Shown here piece after piece: positions 6,616 through 16,590 of a stretch of 64,000 bases of DNA. Where the stretch lies: NCBI GenBank assembly GCA_041399065.1, contig JAWKTN010000006.1:496001-560000 (forward strand). Reading direction: 5' to 3'. How positions within the stretch are numbered: position 1 is the stretch's first letter; each line of letters starts with the position of its first letter. This DNA comes from JAGQPD01 sp020426865. Lineage in GTDB: Bacteria; Planctomycetota; Planctomycetia; Pirellulales; Pirellulaceae. The notes under the pieces are model-generated. The model searched no databases, was not told the origin of the DNA, and worked only from the letters and a program-made list of their open reading frames with translations. Position numbers and translations under genes: made by a program.

Positions 6616-8925
6616 ATGACTCATCAACGTCGGCTTGGTTACCATCCCGGTCAGCAGCGTGTGACTGGACGCGATCATCGCCGTTCACAGCCAGCGCGTA
6701 GGCCTTGCCAACGTCGCTTGGGTGTGGAACCGCTGGAAGGCCGACAAATGTTGGCCACGTTCGTGGTCAGTAATCTCGATGATGGCATACCGGGCACAGT
6801 GCCGGGCAGCTTGCGTCAAGCGATCGCAGACGCGAACAATTCGCCTGGTGAGGACACGATCAGTTTCGCTGGATCGGCGAGCAGCGGTACGATTTACTTG
6901 ACCAAAGGTGAACTCGCCATCACCGAAGCGGTGACGATCGACGGGCCGGGCGCCGCGCAACTAACGATCAGTGGCAATCAAGCCAGTCGCGTTTTCTCGG
7001 TTGCACGTTCGGTGACCGGCGGCGGCGCCGTAATCAATGGGCTCACAATCGCCGAGGGGCTGATTGCCAATTTCGGATCGTCAACAATCCTCTTCGGTGG
7101 CGGAGGAATCTTCAACGCTGGCATACTGACGATCACCAACAGCACGGTTTCCAACCACTTCGTGAACGCCGCCGGATCTCCCCCCGGCCTCGGCGGTGGG
7201 ATTTTCAACTCCGGCACACTGATGATCGCCGACAGCGAGATTTCCGGAAACGGGTTGGTTTTCGTCAACGAAGGTTACGGCGGCGGAATTTTTAACTCCG
7301 GCACGTTGGTGATCGCCAACAGCACAGTCTCGGGCAATGGTGCGGACAGTTTCTACTACGGCGACTACACCGGCGGTGGGATCGCCAACTCCGGAACAGC
7401 GACGATTACCAACACCGTAGTGTCCGGGAACTCGGGTAGTGGGATTTTCAACTCCGGCACACTGGAGATCACTGACAGTACGGTAACCTCGAACGACTCG
7501 AACTCCGGTGGAGGGGTTAACAACAACGGCATGCTGACGATCACCAACAGCTTCATCTCTGCGAACCGCGCCAACGAATATCAAGATGATCAAGACCCAG
7601 AAATTTACCACGGTGGTGGTGGCGGTGGGATCAGCAATAGTGGTACGATGATGCTCCACGGCACCACGCTCGCACAGAATTACGCCAGTCTCGGAGGGGC
7701 AATTTGGGAAAACAGTGCGGGAACGGTATTGGTCGCAGACTGCACACTCTCACTCAACGCTGCTATCCGAGAAGGCGGGGCGATTTACGGGGGACGTGTA
7801 TCAATCACGGGCAGCACGTTGTCAAGCAACAAGGCTTCTGACGGTGGGGCGATTTACGGGTCAGCCATTTCGATCGCCAACAGCACATTGTCAAGCAACA
7901 CGGCCACCCGCGATGGGGGGGCGATTCGCGCCTCCGGAACGGTATCGATCTCCGACAGCACGTTGTCAAGCAACGCCGCCTACGAGGACGGCGGAGCGAT
8001 CTGGAGCGAAGGCGCTACCGCAACGCTGAACAACGTCACGCTGACGAATAACCGAGCGGGTACTGCGCAGGCATTGAGCTCAGTCGGCGGTGGCCTCTGG
8101 ATCCGGAGCACCGATCTCGAACTTCACGGCACAATCGTCGCCGGCAACCTGGCGTATTCGTCCGGCGGCAGCTTGGCGGCGAGCGATATCTTTCGCGCGT
8201 CTACCGAGGTGTCACCAGGGGTCGTTGAAGACCGGAACAAAGTGACGGCAGAATACAGCCTGATCGGTGACGCGGCTTCGTCGGGCGGGATTGCGCACGA
8301 CGGCACCAATAGCGGCAACGGTAACATCGTGGGGAACAATGGTGTCGGCACGATCGACATCGATACGGTCCTGGTTCCTTCCTTGGCATTCAACGGTGGC
8401 TCGACGCGGACCCATGCCCTGGTTCCCGGCAGCCCCGCCCTTGACGCTGGCGATCCCCACGCGGTCGTCGGCGTTGACGGTGTGCCGTTCCACGACCAAC
8501 GGGGCGAACCTTACGTGCGGATCAGTGGGAACCGGATCGATATTGGCGCATTCGAGCTACAAGTTTCCAGCCCACTTTTGCCAGGCGACTACAACCGAAA
8601 CGGCATCGTCGATGCGGCAGACTACACGATCTGGAAAGACCAATTTGGGTCCACCACAAATCTGGCGGCCGATGGAAACAACAACGGCATCGTGGACGCC
8701 GCCGACTATAGTGTCTGGAAAGAAAACTTCAGCCGAACCGCGGCCGTCGCCAACGTCTATCCGGTGTCGGGACATGCTTCGTCCTTCACTCAGCAGCGCA
8801 CACGATCCTCTCGGCGATCTTCCGGCTTTGGCGTTGACGACACCCTCCTGGCCATCGCCAACGACGTGGCGATGGCCAGAGCCTTCGATACGTCACCACG
8901 CATTAAGACTTTCGCCAGGTACTGA
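6616..8925 (+). CDS. Secreted beta-helix protein with dockerin-like C-terminus
   Basis: A 769-residue surface or secreted protein. Residues 1-36 are Arg/His/Gln-rich and end in VEPLEGRQMLA (37-47), the planctomycete export motif found in giant extracellular proteins. Next comes a SLRQAIADAN segment typical of CSLREAI-type beta-helix proteins, followed by about fifteen degenerate repeats of 25-40 residues (FNSGTLxIxNSTVSGN), a right-handed parallel beta-helix. Residues 656-705 form a dockerin-like pair of calcium loops (DYNRNGIVDAADY and DGNNNGIVDAADY). No catalytic residues are evident. It probably adheres to or degrades a polysaccharide, but the substrate is unknown. The ATG has GGAGG 9 bases upstream. 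Confidence 0.85.
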   Translation: MTHQRRLGYHPGQQRVTGRDHRRSQPARRPCQRRLGVEPLEGRQMLATFVVSNLDDGIPGTVPGSLRQAIADANNSPGEDTISFAGSASSGTIYLTKGELAITEAVTIDGPGAAQLTISGNQASRVFSVARSVTGGGAVINGLTIAEGLIANFGSSTILFGGGGIFNAGILTITNSTVSNHFVNAAGSPPGLGGGIFNSGTLMIADSEISGNGLVFVNEGYGGGIFNSGTLVIANSTVSGNGADSFYYGDYTGGGIANSGTATITNTVVSGNSGSGIFNSGTLEITDSTVTSNDSNSGGGVNNNGMLTITNSFISANRANEYQDDQDPEIYHGGGGGGISNSGTMMLHGTTLAQNYASLGGAIWENSAGTVLVADCTLSLNAAIREGGAIYGGRVSITGSTLSSNKASDGGAIYGSAISIANSTLSSNTATRDGGAIRASGTVSISDSTLSSNAAYEDGGAIWSEGATATLNNVTLTNNRAGTAQALSSVGGGLWIRSTDLELHGTIVAGNLAYSSGGSLAASDIFRASTEVSPGVVEDRNKVTAEYSLIGDAASSGGIAHDGTNSGNGNIVGNNGVGTIDIDTVLVPSLAFNGGSTRTHALVPGSPALDAGDPHAVVGVDGVPFHDQRGEPYVRISGNRIDIGAFELQVSSPLLPGDYNRNGIVDAADYTIWKDQFGSTTNLAADGNNNGIVDAADYSVWKENFSRTAAVANVYPVSGHASSFTQQRTRSSRRSSGFGVDDTLLAIANDVAMARAFDTSPRIKTFARY

Positions 8926-9346
8926 AGGGAACCGTCGCGCAGAAACGCATATCCACGCTGGACTGGAGGTATTTCGCGACGGCATGAGAGCCAGTTCATT
9001 CTGGCATTATGGTTGTAGCGCCGCTGTCTCAGCTGCTTCTGGTCTCAACAAGAAAACGGAAGGGGTAATTAGGACGCGTTGCCCGAGCGCGTGGAAGCGG
9101 TCTTCCCATTCCACGCGGATTGCGCACTTAAGAAATACGTCCGAGATTTCTGTGCGATCTCCGCTGACGCCCGCGACAATCGGCTCTCGGCCGAGGGGAA
9201 CTATTCGGCGCGGGCTTTCAGCTGGAGCTTTTCCCACGCATCGCAAGGCTCCGACTGAGCTTCGCGCTTCATGGTCTTCAAGATGATCGGTCCGCCCCGA
9301 AGCTCAGCGGAGTGGGGAGATTTTTGACTCGCTGCAAGACTGGGCC
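8926..9346. other. Intergenic, no gene recognised
   Basis: About 420 bases after the beta-helix gene. No frame shows a recognisable protein, and no strong terminator is visible. The sequence may include the lost 5' part of the transposase that follows. Confidence 0.4.
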
Positions 9347-10123
9347 ATGGAAAGCCAGACGCGCTGGGCTGCTCAAAATTGGTTGGTTTTGGCGAACAAC
9401 AAAAATGAGGCGGAGGTCTCCGCCACCGAGTTGGTACCCTCCATTGCGCCGTTGTGGGCTCCGAGCTGGCAAGAACGTCCCGCACACCATCATGACAGTT
9501 ATGGCGTGATCGAGCTGTTCGTGAACTTGGTCCTTTATGCTCCCACCAGCTTCCGGGGGGCACATGGGGCACTGGAAGTCTTTGCCCCTTCTTCACCCCT
9601 GGGGGATGTTCCCATGCCCTCGGCCAATTGTGGTACGTATTGGTTGTTGCGGATGGGCCTGTATGAACTTACGCGGCCGTTGGAGATTGCCGACGACTGG
9701 ATTTGGTTGGTCGACCATACGGTACAGATCGGTGCGATCCGATGCCTGTTGATTGTGGGGATTCGTTTGTCCGTCTGGCAGCAACTGGAGCGTCCCTTGA
9801 TCCATCAAGACTTGAGTGTCGTGGCCCTGGAACCGGCAGAACTTTCCACGGCGGAGCAAGTACGGGTGGAGTATGAAAAGGGTGCACAACGCACCGGTAC
9901 TCCGCGTGCGATTCTCAGCGATGGCGCACGGAACCTTCAACGGGCCACCGACGATTTTCGAAGCCAACATCCGAAAACGTCACCTCTTTCCGATATCAAA
10001 CACAACGAAGAGCGACTCTGGTTCCAAAAATGTGATCGACCAGATTTGCAGCCACAAGTTGAGCGTCGCGTCCGGGAATACAACCGGGCTAATACCACAG
10101 CGAATACGACGAATACGAATTGA
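9347..10123 (+). pseudogene. Decayed DDE-type transposase
   Basis: The frame carries the core of a transposase family I associate with planctomycete insertion sequences: LLRMGLYELTRPLEIADDW, then WLVDHTVQIGAI (probable first catalytic Asp), then TPRAILSDGARNL (probable second Asp) and a weak DIKH. The N-terminal DNA-binding part is absent, and after residue 225 the protein turns into a short Asn/Thr tail with no final catalytic Glu domain. No terminal inverted repeats or target duplications were found around it. Best interpreted as an inactive relic. Confidence 0.6.
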
Positions 10124-10171
10124 GTCGAAGTCGCCCTTTGGTCCCGACGTCAAAAGTTGACTCGTGACGAC

Positions 10172-11061
10172 TCAGTGTAGATATCCATCGACCCAACCGC
10201 GAGAACCTTGAGGCGGTACGTGGTTGGCAATGTCGGCCCCGTCCGCCAAGGTAAAGGAGATCGCTAGCGGAAATCGTCCCTTCGGTGCGCCACGCGTGTA
10301 AGTTCCTTCGCCCCAGAAGTCACCCAGTGCCACGATATCGAAACGCACCACGCGACCATCACGCACTTCAATCTTTCCCTTCAACTGGACGTCATAACCG
10401 CGATCACCACGTTTCGTATCTAATCGTGCCGACCCTGTCAGATATCCCCGCGTCAATGCCCTCTCTAGGTTGCGGATTTCGTTTGTGTTCCACATCGGCG
10501 GCTCGCCGCGAGTGTTATCCACCAGATGAAATCGCGCGATACGCTCTTGCAATGCCTTGGGGATCTCTCCGCGCACGAGCGCATCGTGTTCCTCCTGCGT
10601 GATCCACAGGTTGTCGCGGGACAGGGCACTTTGGAAAAGCTGCTTCCAGCGATCGTCAGTAGGTTCACATCCACCTAAGTTCTTCGCGTGAACTCGCAAT
10701 ACTAGACCTGATCAATCGCGACAGAGACAAACTGTGATTTCAACAGGGCAACGATTTCCGGATGGGCAAATGTCGACGCACGGTCGAGCACGCCGTTGTT
10801 TCACGTACATCCAAGAGGATGACCGTCCATTGCCCAAATGAAGATCGGCTTATTCTCACGGGCAGCAACGCGTTGCGCGTCCAGTAGTGCAATCTTCCAG
10901 GGAATGCTTTGCCAAAGCTCGTCGCCGGCCGGTTGCAGCTGACTGTGTAACTCTTCAAAGCGAGCATCCGTAAGCGGCTCTGCCGATGCCGAACGTAGGA
11001 ATCCCACGCTCGCACTCACGAGAATCACCAAGCCAATGAAACTCGCGTCATAGCATCGCAT
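10172..11061 (-). pseudogene. Thioredoxin-like secreted protein, broken, in-frame TGA after Cys
   Basis: Starting at 11061 the minus strand encodes a signal peptide (VILVSASVGFLRSASA), then IPWKIALLDAQRVAAREN and PIFIWAMDGHPLGCT, followed by TGA at 10801-10803. The same frame continues past the TGA with NNGVLDRASTFAHPEIVALL and ends IDQV before TAG (10702-10704). From about 10700 a different frame encodes LRVHAKNLGG...DDRW and a C-terminal domain to 10172 (DNTRGEPPMW, FDIVALGDFWGEGTY, SFTLADGADI). The two halves look like the ends of one planctomycete family with roughly 130-150 middle residues deleted. The TGA follows Cys-Thr, where a thioredoxin-like redox pair is expected, so it may be a former selenocysteine codon or simply a nonsense mutation. 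Confidence 0.6.
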
Positions 11062-11225
11062 TCTCGACTCCCCTTACTTCGGTAAAACCTCGATACTCCC
11101 GCCGCTGGCGCGACGAATTCCGACCGCCGATTGTAACATATTATTCCGTCTCGACCGTAGCTTGACACTCCCGGTCGAGACCCGATGCCGACCCGCACAA
11201 CGCCGACCGGTGTCTCGGACTCCTA

Positions 11226-11243
11226 TTTCTAAACAACTAGAAA
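11226..11243. promoter_or_regulatory. Upstream operator of the BlaI-type repressor
   Basis: TTTCTAAACAACTAGAAA: the half-sites TTTCTA and TAGAAA are the same as in the perfect palindrome at 11277, with a variant centre. It lies just upstream of the -35 box, and its centre is 51 bases, about five helical turns, from that of the second operator. Confidence 0.7.
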
Positions 11244-11249
11244 TGCATC

Positions 11250-11278
11250 TTGACGACGCCACCGATATGCACTACATT
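11250..11278 (+). promoter_or_regulatory. Promoter of the blaI-M56-ECF-kinase block
   Basis: TTGACG (11250-11255) and TACATT (11273-11278) are 17 bases apart. The promoter sits between two copies of the TTTCTA-TAGAAA operator, so repressor binding would clamp it from both sides. Confidence 0.6.
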
Positions 11279-11294
11279 TCTAGTTAACTAGAAA
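11277..11294. promoter_or_regulatory. Downstream operator of the BlaI-type repressor
   Basis: TTTCTAGTTAACTAGAAA is a perfect 18-base palindrome. It overlaps the end of the -10 box and the expected transcription start, 50 bases before the repressor start codon. Confidence 0.75.
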
Positions 11295-11343
11295 ACATGG
11301 CTGGGGCGGAGTTACTAGGTCAGGACATGGGGGGGGAACCGCG

Positions 11344-11745
11344 ATGCCGAAACCAACGTCGGAACATCCGACTGAATTGGAGCTATTGATCCTGAAAGTA
11401 CTGTGGGAGAACTCGCCGCTTACCGTGCGTGATGTCCGCGAAGCGCTCGCCACAGATGGACGAAAGCTCGCACATACCACCGTGATTACAATGCTCAACA
11501 CGATGGTCGACAAACGGCAAATTGAAAAGCTTGAGCCCTTGCAAGGAAAGGCATTTCGCTTTGCTCCGGTACTGGAACGCGACGGCGTTGCCAAAGAGAT
11601 GCTAGGAGACGTCGTTCAACGCGTCTTCGATGGATCGGCCGCGGCGGTGATGCTTAGCTTGTTCGACGTTGCTGAACTGGACACCGAAGAGCTGACAAAT
11701 CTTCGCAAGTTGTTGAACCAAAAGTTGCGGGAGACGAAGTCATGA
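11344..11745 (+). CDS. BlaI/MecI/CopY family transcriptional repressor
   Basis: A 133-residue winged-helix repressor. The family pattern is clear: PTELELLILKVLWENSPLTVRDVREAL (helix 1-2), then HTTVITMLNTMVDKRQIEK (recognition helix and wing), then the dimerisation helix with LFDVAELDTEEL. In the Bla/Mec systems such a repressor binds a palindromic operator and is inactivated by proteolysis after its M56-type sensor partner detects a signal. Two matching operators precede the gene, and its stop codon overlaps the start of the M56 gene by four bases (ATGA), a sign of translational coupling. The start has a G-rich Shine-Dalgarno-like run at 11329-11336. Confidence 0.9.
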   Translation: MPKPTSEHPTELELLILKVLWENSPLTVRDVREALATDGRKLAHTTVITMLNTMVDKRQIEKLEPLQGKAFRFAPVLERDGVAKEMLGDVVQRVFDGSAAAVMLSLFDVAELDTEELTNLRKLLNQKLRETKS

Positions 11746-14700
11746 ATGCATACCTGGACAAGCTCCATATGGATTGGAATCTGTTTTCCTTGCAGCTGGT
11801 CATCACGTTTGCTCATTTTTTATGGCAAGGGACGCTCGTCGCCATAGTCTTGGCCGTATTGTTACGAGCGCTCGCGCGGGACGCCGCGTATGCCAGATAT
11901 GTCACATCCTGGATTGCGTTTGTGCTGCTACCTTTTTTCGTGGTTGGAACATTCTTGGTCGTGAGCTGCGCGGGGGCGCCCATGATTGCTGATCAAAAGC
12001 GTGCCGATAGAGTAACGCGTTTCGAAGAGACCATGCCAACGTCGCCGGTGTCAAGCATACCGGCGGGACCAACCTTTCCGCCAATGGAGGAGGCCTTGGC
12101 GAATCGTCCCGACGAATTCGCTGCCGGTCAAGCATCCGCTGCAAGTCTAAACCACAGCGGCACGCAACCACGACAACGACTATCAGTGCTTCTGTCGATG
12201 TGGTCGCCCTATGTGAGCGCGTTGTACGCCGTCGTCACCTCGGCAATGCTGTGGCGGCTGGGACGTTCGATGCAGCAGTGCAACCGAATAAAACACTCCG
12301 TCACGGACTTGACCGATCAACGTCTGCTGCGAATCGTCAGTGAGCGGGCGAGGAAAATGGGATTGCCAAGAGTGCCGGCGATCGGTTTCTGCGACCAGGT
12401 TGCCGTTCCGGTAGTTGTCGGAATGCTACGTCCGTTGATCGTCATTCCGCCTGCGATACACTTTCGGCTTTCCGAGGCGCATTTGCTTGCGATCATCGGC
12501 CACGAGTTGGCACATATTCGGCGATACGACATATTGTTCAATCTGGTGCAGCGCATCGTGGAAGCCTTGCTCTTTTTTCACCCGGCTACCTGGTGGATTA
12601 GTCGGCACGTAAGCCGCGAACGCGAAAATTGTTGCGACGACCTGGCTGCTGCCACGGCCGGCCGATTGTCGTATGTTGCCGCATTGTTGCAGATGGCCGA
12701 GCTGTGCCTTGGCAATGATCGTCCACGACGGGCAATGTTGGCGACACTGTCTGCAGACGGCGGTAGGTCGAGTAACCTTGGTGCTCGCGTACGCCGACTG
12801 CTTGGCGACCAACCGTCAACTCACATTGCTGTGTCGCGAAGCGTGACTGGTACGGCCGTTTCGATCGCCTTACTGTTGATCGCAACGCTAGTAGCGTGGG
12901 GACAGAATCAAGTGGGTGATGAACTCGCAACGGTAGACGATCCATTGAAAAAACACAACGTCTTTGCCCCCGAGCCCACATGGTACATCAAGCTCGCGGC
13001 CAACGAGGGCGCGTCGGAGATGAGTCGTTGTTCCCCGGTGGTCGTCGCCGGGAACCGAGTATGGGCGGCGACCAGGGATATTGAAATTGGCAGTGGTAGG
13101 CAATGCGACCGGCCGCTGCCTCGCGAGCCACAATTCGACCAGAACGGGGCGGAGCGGACGATACTGATGCGCCGCAAGTCGGCCGATCGACAGTTCATTG
13201 TCGAGGCGGCCGCGCGAACTCCGCCTCCCAATGTGTGGTCCGATTCATTCAATGTTGAGTTGCGAGTATTGCGCGCAAGCGATGGTTCGCAGGTCGGTGC
13301 GGTTATCAATGTGTCGAGTTTTTTTGATGTTAATACAGCCGACGTGGACGTCGAAGTTGGGGGGCAGTTCCTGTTGTACGCTGATCGCGACGGCGTGCGC
13401 GTCTACCGTGTCGAAACCGGTGAAGTCGAAACGACATTGCCGGTACAGACCAAGAGAATCGATGCCGTTGCTTTTTCTCCTGATCGCCAGTGGCTGGTTG
13501 TTTCCGATCAGAACGACATACATTTCTGGCGGTGGCGAGAACAAGCGGAAGTCCAAACAATTCATGCGGGCAGAAAGATCGATTGCCTCGTGTTTACGCC
13601 GGATGGTCAGTACCTCGCGGAAGGGCCAGATTCTCGTAGCGACATACAGCTTCGTGATATGCGGACGCTAGAGGTTATCGCCACGTTACAGGACGAGGTG
13701 GGTTCGCCGTTGATGGTCAGCTCCATGGATGTGTCGGCTGACGGCCGGTTTCTTGTTGCACACAATGAAGTCTCGGTGGATCCCGAGAAGCTGACGATTC
13801 CGCATCGCATTCATATTTGGGATCTGCGAACGAGGCAACCCGTCTTTCAGGTTGCTACCGGTGAATGGGTGCGACGTGTGGCCTTCAGTGATGACGGACG
13901 GATGGTGGTCAGCGAATTCAGTGGCGCAGCGCACGGAGCTCTGTTGGCTGCCTGGAGATTGCCAGATAGCGTGACTCAACGGAAGGTCGACGCACCCACA
14001 GATGCAAAGGATCGATTGGGAGACGGAATACAATGGTCGACTTGGGGCGATTGGAATGGTTGGCTATCAGGGGCAAGATTGATCCTTCCCGATGGCGGGC
14101 TGAAACCTGGCGATCCGCTGGTGGTCGAATATCGACTTGCGAATCTGGCTGGAGAGAAGCGTACGCTGATCTTCTATCACAACACGGAGATGCGCTTGGC
14201 GTCCATTGGCCCCGGCAATCGTATCGGAGGATTCGGATTGGATTGGAATCGTGACCCGGTAATCGCGACGCTGGAGCCTGGTGCTGTGTACGTCGGCAGC
14301 GATCACCTGGTCTCCGTCGATACTACGGGACTCGAACCGGGCGAATACGTTGTTGCCTTGGGTTCCGCATTTCGCTTTTCCGATGCAGACGATCCAAGTA
14401 TCACAGGTGAAATTCCTCATCGGGGCGGAATCCCGTTCGAGATCGTAGGTGAGTCGAAGTCAACGTTACGTGCGCTTCCCCATACGGACATCCACTGGGG
14501 TGCACCAGTTACCGGATTGCAGCTTGGTGTGAAATGGTCTGACAACGGGAGGCTAGCAGGTGTCGGGGACACATTGGAAGCAGAGTTGTTCGTCGCGAAC
14601 GTCACGGGCCACGCCATCAAGTGTTCCGTGCTGTTGCCCCATCCCGGTGACGGATGGTTGTTCAACGTGGAAGACGTTGACGGCAACACGGTTCAACTGA

Positions 14701-16586
14701 AACGGCCTGTTCCGATGGATTTTTTTTCACCGCAACGATTCGTGCATTTGACGTTGCAGTCCGGTGAGGTTGTGCCGATCACCGGCGAGGGCATCCATGT
14801 ATCATTGTCGCAAGAGCCTGGCGACGATGCGTCCACAACAACGCTTGCGCGTCCGGGTATCCACCTTTCCGAAACAATCGAAGATGCACAACGTCCGTGG
14901 CAAGCTGGCGACCCAACGCCGCGGCTGGTTGTTCGCGGCACCGACTACTCAGCTATTTTCGACATCACGGTGAAACGTGAAGCAGTTCCGGGCCTACGCG
15001 TGCACCTCGAATCAGGTAGCGTTCCATTTGCCGTTGCCACGGAGGATGACGATTCCGGCGCAAAAGACGCTGCCCATGTCAGCGGCCCCGAGCGGTCGAC
15101 AAGAACCGGAAAAAGGCTGCAGAGGTACAAGCTTGTCGACGGAGTAAGTGGCGTACCACTACAAGGTATTGACGTTACGTTCGGAGCATGGACGAAGCTC
15201 GCAGAGGATTCGACAAACGACGGGCCCTGGCGGACAGACATGATTGGGACGAACCGCAGTGATGCGAAAGGAATTGTAAAGCTGCGACATGACGAACATG
15301 CTGCACCTTATGTTTCTGATGTGTCTTCGGGATGGTTCACGGCGTCATCGACACCAAGAGTGACGATCGACGAAAGCGGGGAACAGGGCAAATCAGAAGA
15401 GACTGCGACGGAAAGCCTCCCCTCAAATGCGGGAACTCCTGACGAAGGTGGCGGAGAGCCTGCGGTCGTAAAGTTGTGGGCGGGCACCGTCGTCACGGGC
15501 CGACTTTTGTGGCCGGATGGAACACCCGCGGGTGACGTGCGTCTCAATGCCGGAGTTTACATCCACCATCAAGAGTGGAAAAAGCGGTTGGGAATGGATC
15601 TTGGGTGGTATTCCTGGGACCATGGTGAATGGCCGAATTGGAGCACGACAGTTGCTACTGATGAACACGGTCGTTTCACTGTGACAGTGCCACCACCGGA
15701 CGCGCGGTTGTGGATACGAGTTGGCACGACGGGGTTGGGATTCGCCGCGATTACGGATGCTGGCCAAGCGGAATCCGTCCAGGGAAGACTGTCGGCATGT
15801 ATTCCGTTCGAGCATCAGATTGGCGGGCATACGACCAGGGGCATCGACTTCGATCCGGGCGTGATCGATGAAAACGCCGGCATCGACTTGGGCGACCTTC
15901 GGCTTACGCCGGGAGTAAAGGTCCGCGGTCGTGTTGTAGATGCCAACGGAAACGGATTGCCGGGCGTCTATTTGACAACCGTGGGAGCACACGGCCCCCA
16001 TTCTGGTCGCAGCGCTGTCAGTGGCGAGGACGGAGTCTTCGAGTTTTCAGCGATGGCGCCGGGCGCGTTAACCGTCAATCCGGACGCGCGTTTGCGCGAT
16101 GAAAATGGACAGGTAGTATCTCGCGACGTTCAGGCGGTATTCGCGAAGCAATCGTTTACGATACCTGAACCTGACGTCTCGAATCCGGCAGTCGGCGGCA
16201 CATCGATGTTGGACGAGATTGTTATACAGGCGTTACCGGAGATAGAATTGGTATTGAATTGGGTCGACCGTCGGGAGGATACGGAGCAGCCGATCGCGTA
16301 CTATGGTGCATTTCGAGTTCGCGGATTCCTACCGGACAAGGATGGTCAGCCTGGCGAGTATTGGACGAGCGAGACGGAACAAGTAGAACGGAACGGAGAG
16401 ATGGCACTAACCGTGAAGGTCCCTACTCAGCTACTAAAGGCGGAGCTGATCTTGCCTGCCGACAGTAAGGTGACGGCGAGTTATTCTGATTCCGACGGAC
16501 GAAGTTCAGGGCCCGGGGTTGTTGAGTTAGGAGATCTCCATCGCGATATTGCGCGCGTCATATTCGGTGATGACCCGACAAAATAG
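11742..16586 (+). CDS. Giant M56 (BlaR1/MecR1-like) membrane metallopeptidase with WD40-like and Ig-like domains
   Basis: A 1614-residue membrane protein. Hydrophobic helices lie near residues 17-42, 53-77, 158-172 and 375-392. Between them is the M56 zinc protease: HELAH at 254-258, then FFHPATWW and ERENCCDD (293-300, zinc ligand region). The rest, presumably outside the membrane, has WD40-like blades (VAFSPDRQWLVVSD, LVFTPDGQYLAEG, VAFSDDGRMVVSE), two similar Ig-like modules with LKPGDPLVVEY-type strands, and carboxypeptidase-regulatory-like folds (VTGRLLWPDGTPAGDV, VRGRVVDANGNGLPGV). BlaR1 has a penicillin-binding sensor here instead, so the signal differs. It overlaps the repressor gene by 4 bases and is followed at once by an ECF sigma gene, suggesting one regulon. 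Confidence 0.88.
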   Translation: MNAYLDKLHMDWNLFSLQLVITFAHFLWQGTLVAIVLAVLLRALARDAAYARYVTSWIAFVLLPFFVVGTFLVVSCAGAPMIADQKRADRVTRFEETMPTSPVSSIPAGPTFPPMEEALANRPDEFAAGQASAASLNHSGTQPRQRLSVLLSMWSPYVSALYAVVTSAMLWRLGRSMQQCNRIKHSVTDLTDQRLLRIVSERARKMGLPRVPAIGFCDQVAVPVVVGMLRPLIVIPPAIHFRLSEAHLLAIIGHELAHIRRYDILFNLVQRIVEALLFFHPATWWISRHVSRERENCCDDLAAATAGRLSYVAALLQMAELCLGNDRPRRAMLATLSADGGRSSNLGARVRRLLGDQPSTHIAVSRSVTGTAVSIALLLIATLVAWGQNQVGDELATVDDPLKKHNVFAPEPTWYIKLAANEGASEMSRCSPVVVAGNRVWAATRDIEIGSGRQCDRPLPREPQFDQNGAERTILMRRKSADRQFIVEAAARTPPPNVWSDSFNVELRVLRASDGSQVGAVINVSSFFDVNTADVDVEVGGQFLLYADRDGVRVYRVETGEVETTLPVQTKRIDAVAFSPDRQWLVVSDQNDIHFWRWREQAEVQTIHAGRKIDCLVFTPDGQYLAEGPDSRSDIQLRDMRTLEVIATLQDEVGSPLMVSSMDVSADGRFLVAHNEVSVDPEKLTIPHRIHIWDLRTRQPVFQVATGEWVRRVAFSDDGRMVVSEFSGAAHGALLAAWRLPDSVTQRKVDAPTDAKDRLGDGIQWSTWGDWNGWLSGARLILPDGGLKPGDPLVVEYRLANLAGEKRTLIFYHNTEMRLASIGPGNRIGGFGLDWNRDPVIATLEPGAVYVGSDHLVSVDTTGLEPGEYVVALGSAFRFSDADDPSITGEIPHRGGIPFEIVGESKSTLRALPHTDIHWGAPVTGLQLGVKWSDNGRLAGVGDTLEAELFVANVTGHAIKCSVLLPHPGDGWLFNVEDVDGNTVQLKRPVPMDFFSPQRFVHLTLQSGEVVPITGEGIHVSLSQEPGDDASTTTLARPGIHLSETIEDAQRPWQAGDPTPRLVVRGTDYSAIFDITVKREAVPGLRVHLESGSVPFAVATEDDDSGAKDAAHVSGPERSTRTGKRLQRYKLVDGVSGVPLQGIDVTFGAWTKLAEDSTNDGPWRTDMIGTNRSDAKGIVKLRHDEHAAPYVSDVSSGWFTASSTPRVTIDESGEQGKSEETATESLPSNAGTPDEGGGEPAVVKLWAGTVVTGRLLWPDGTPAGDVRLNAGVYIHHQEWKKRLGMDLGWYSWDHGEWPNWSTTVATDEHGRFTVTVPPPDARLWIRVGTTGLGFAAITDAGQAESVQGRLSACIPFEHQIGGHTTRGIDFDPGVIDENAGIDLGDLRLTPGVKVRGRVVDANGNGLPGVYLTTVGAHGPHSGRSAVSGEDGVFEFSAMAPGALTVNPDARLRDENGQVVSRDVQAVFAKQSFTIPEPDVSNPAVGGTSMLDEIVIQALPEIELVLNWVDRREDTEQPIAYYGAFRVRGFLPDKDGQPGEYWTSETEQVERNGEMALTVKVPTQLLKAELILPADSKVTASYSDSDGRSSGPGVVELGDLHRDIARVIFGDDPTK

Positions 16587-16590
16587 CCGT

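Noticed and set aside
8267..9286. Open frame of 339 codons overlapping the end of the beta-helix gene
   Set aside because: Its first part is a frame shadow of the dockerin repeats; composition is Arg/Ser/Thr-rich without a motif.
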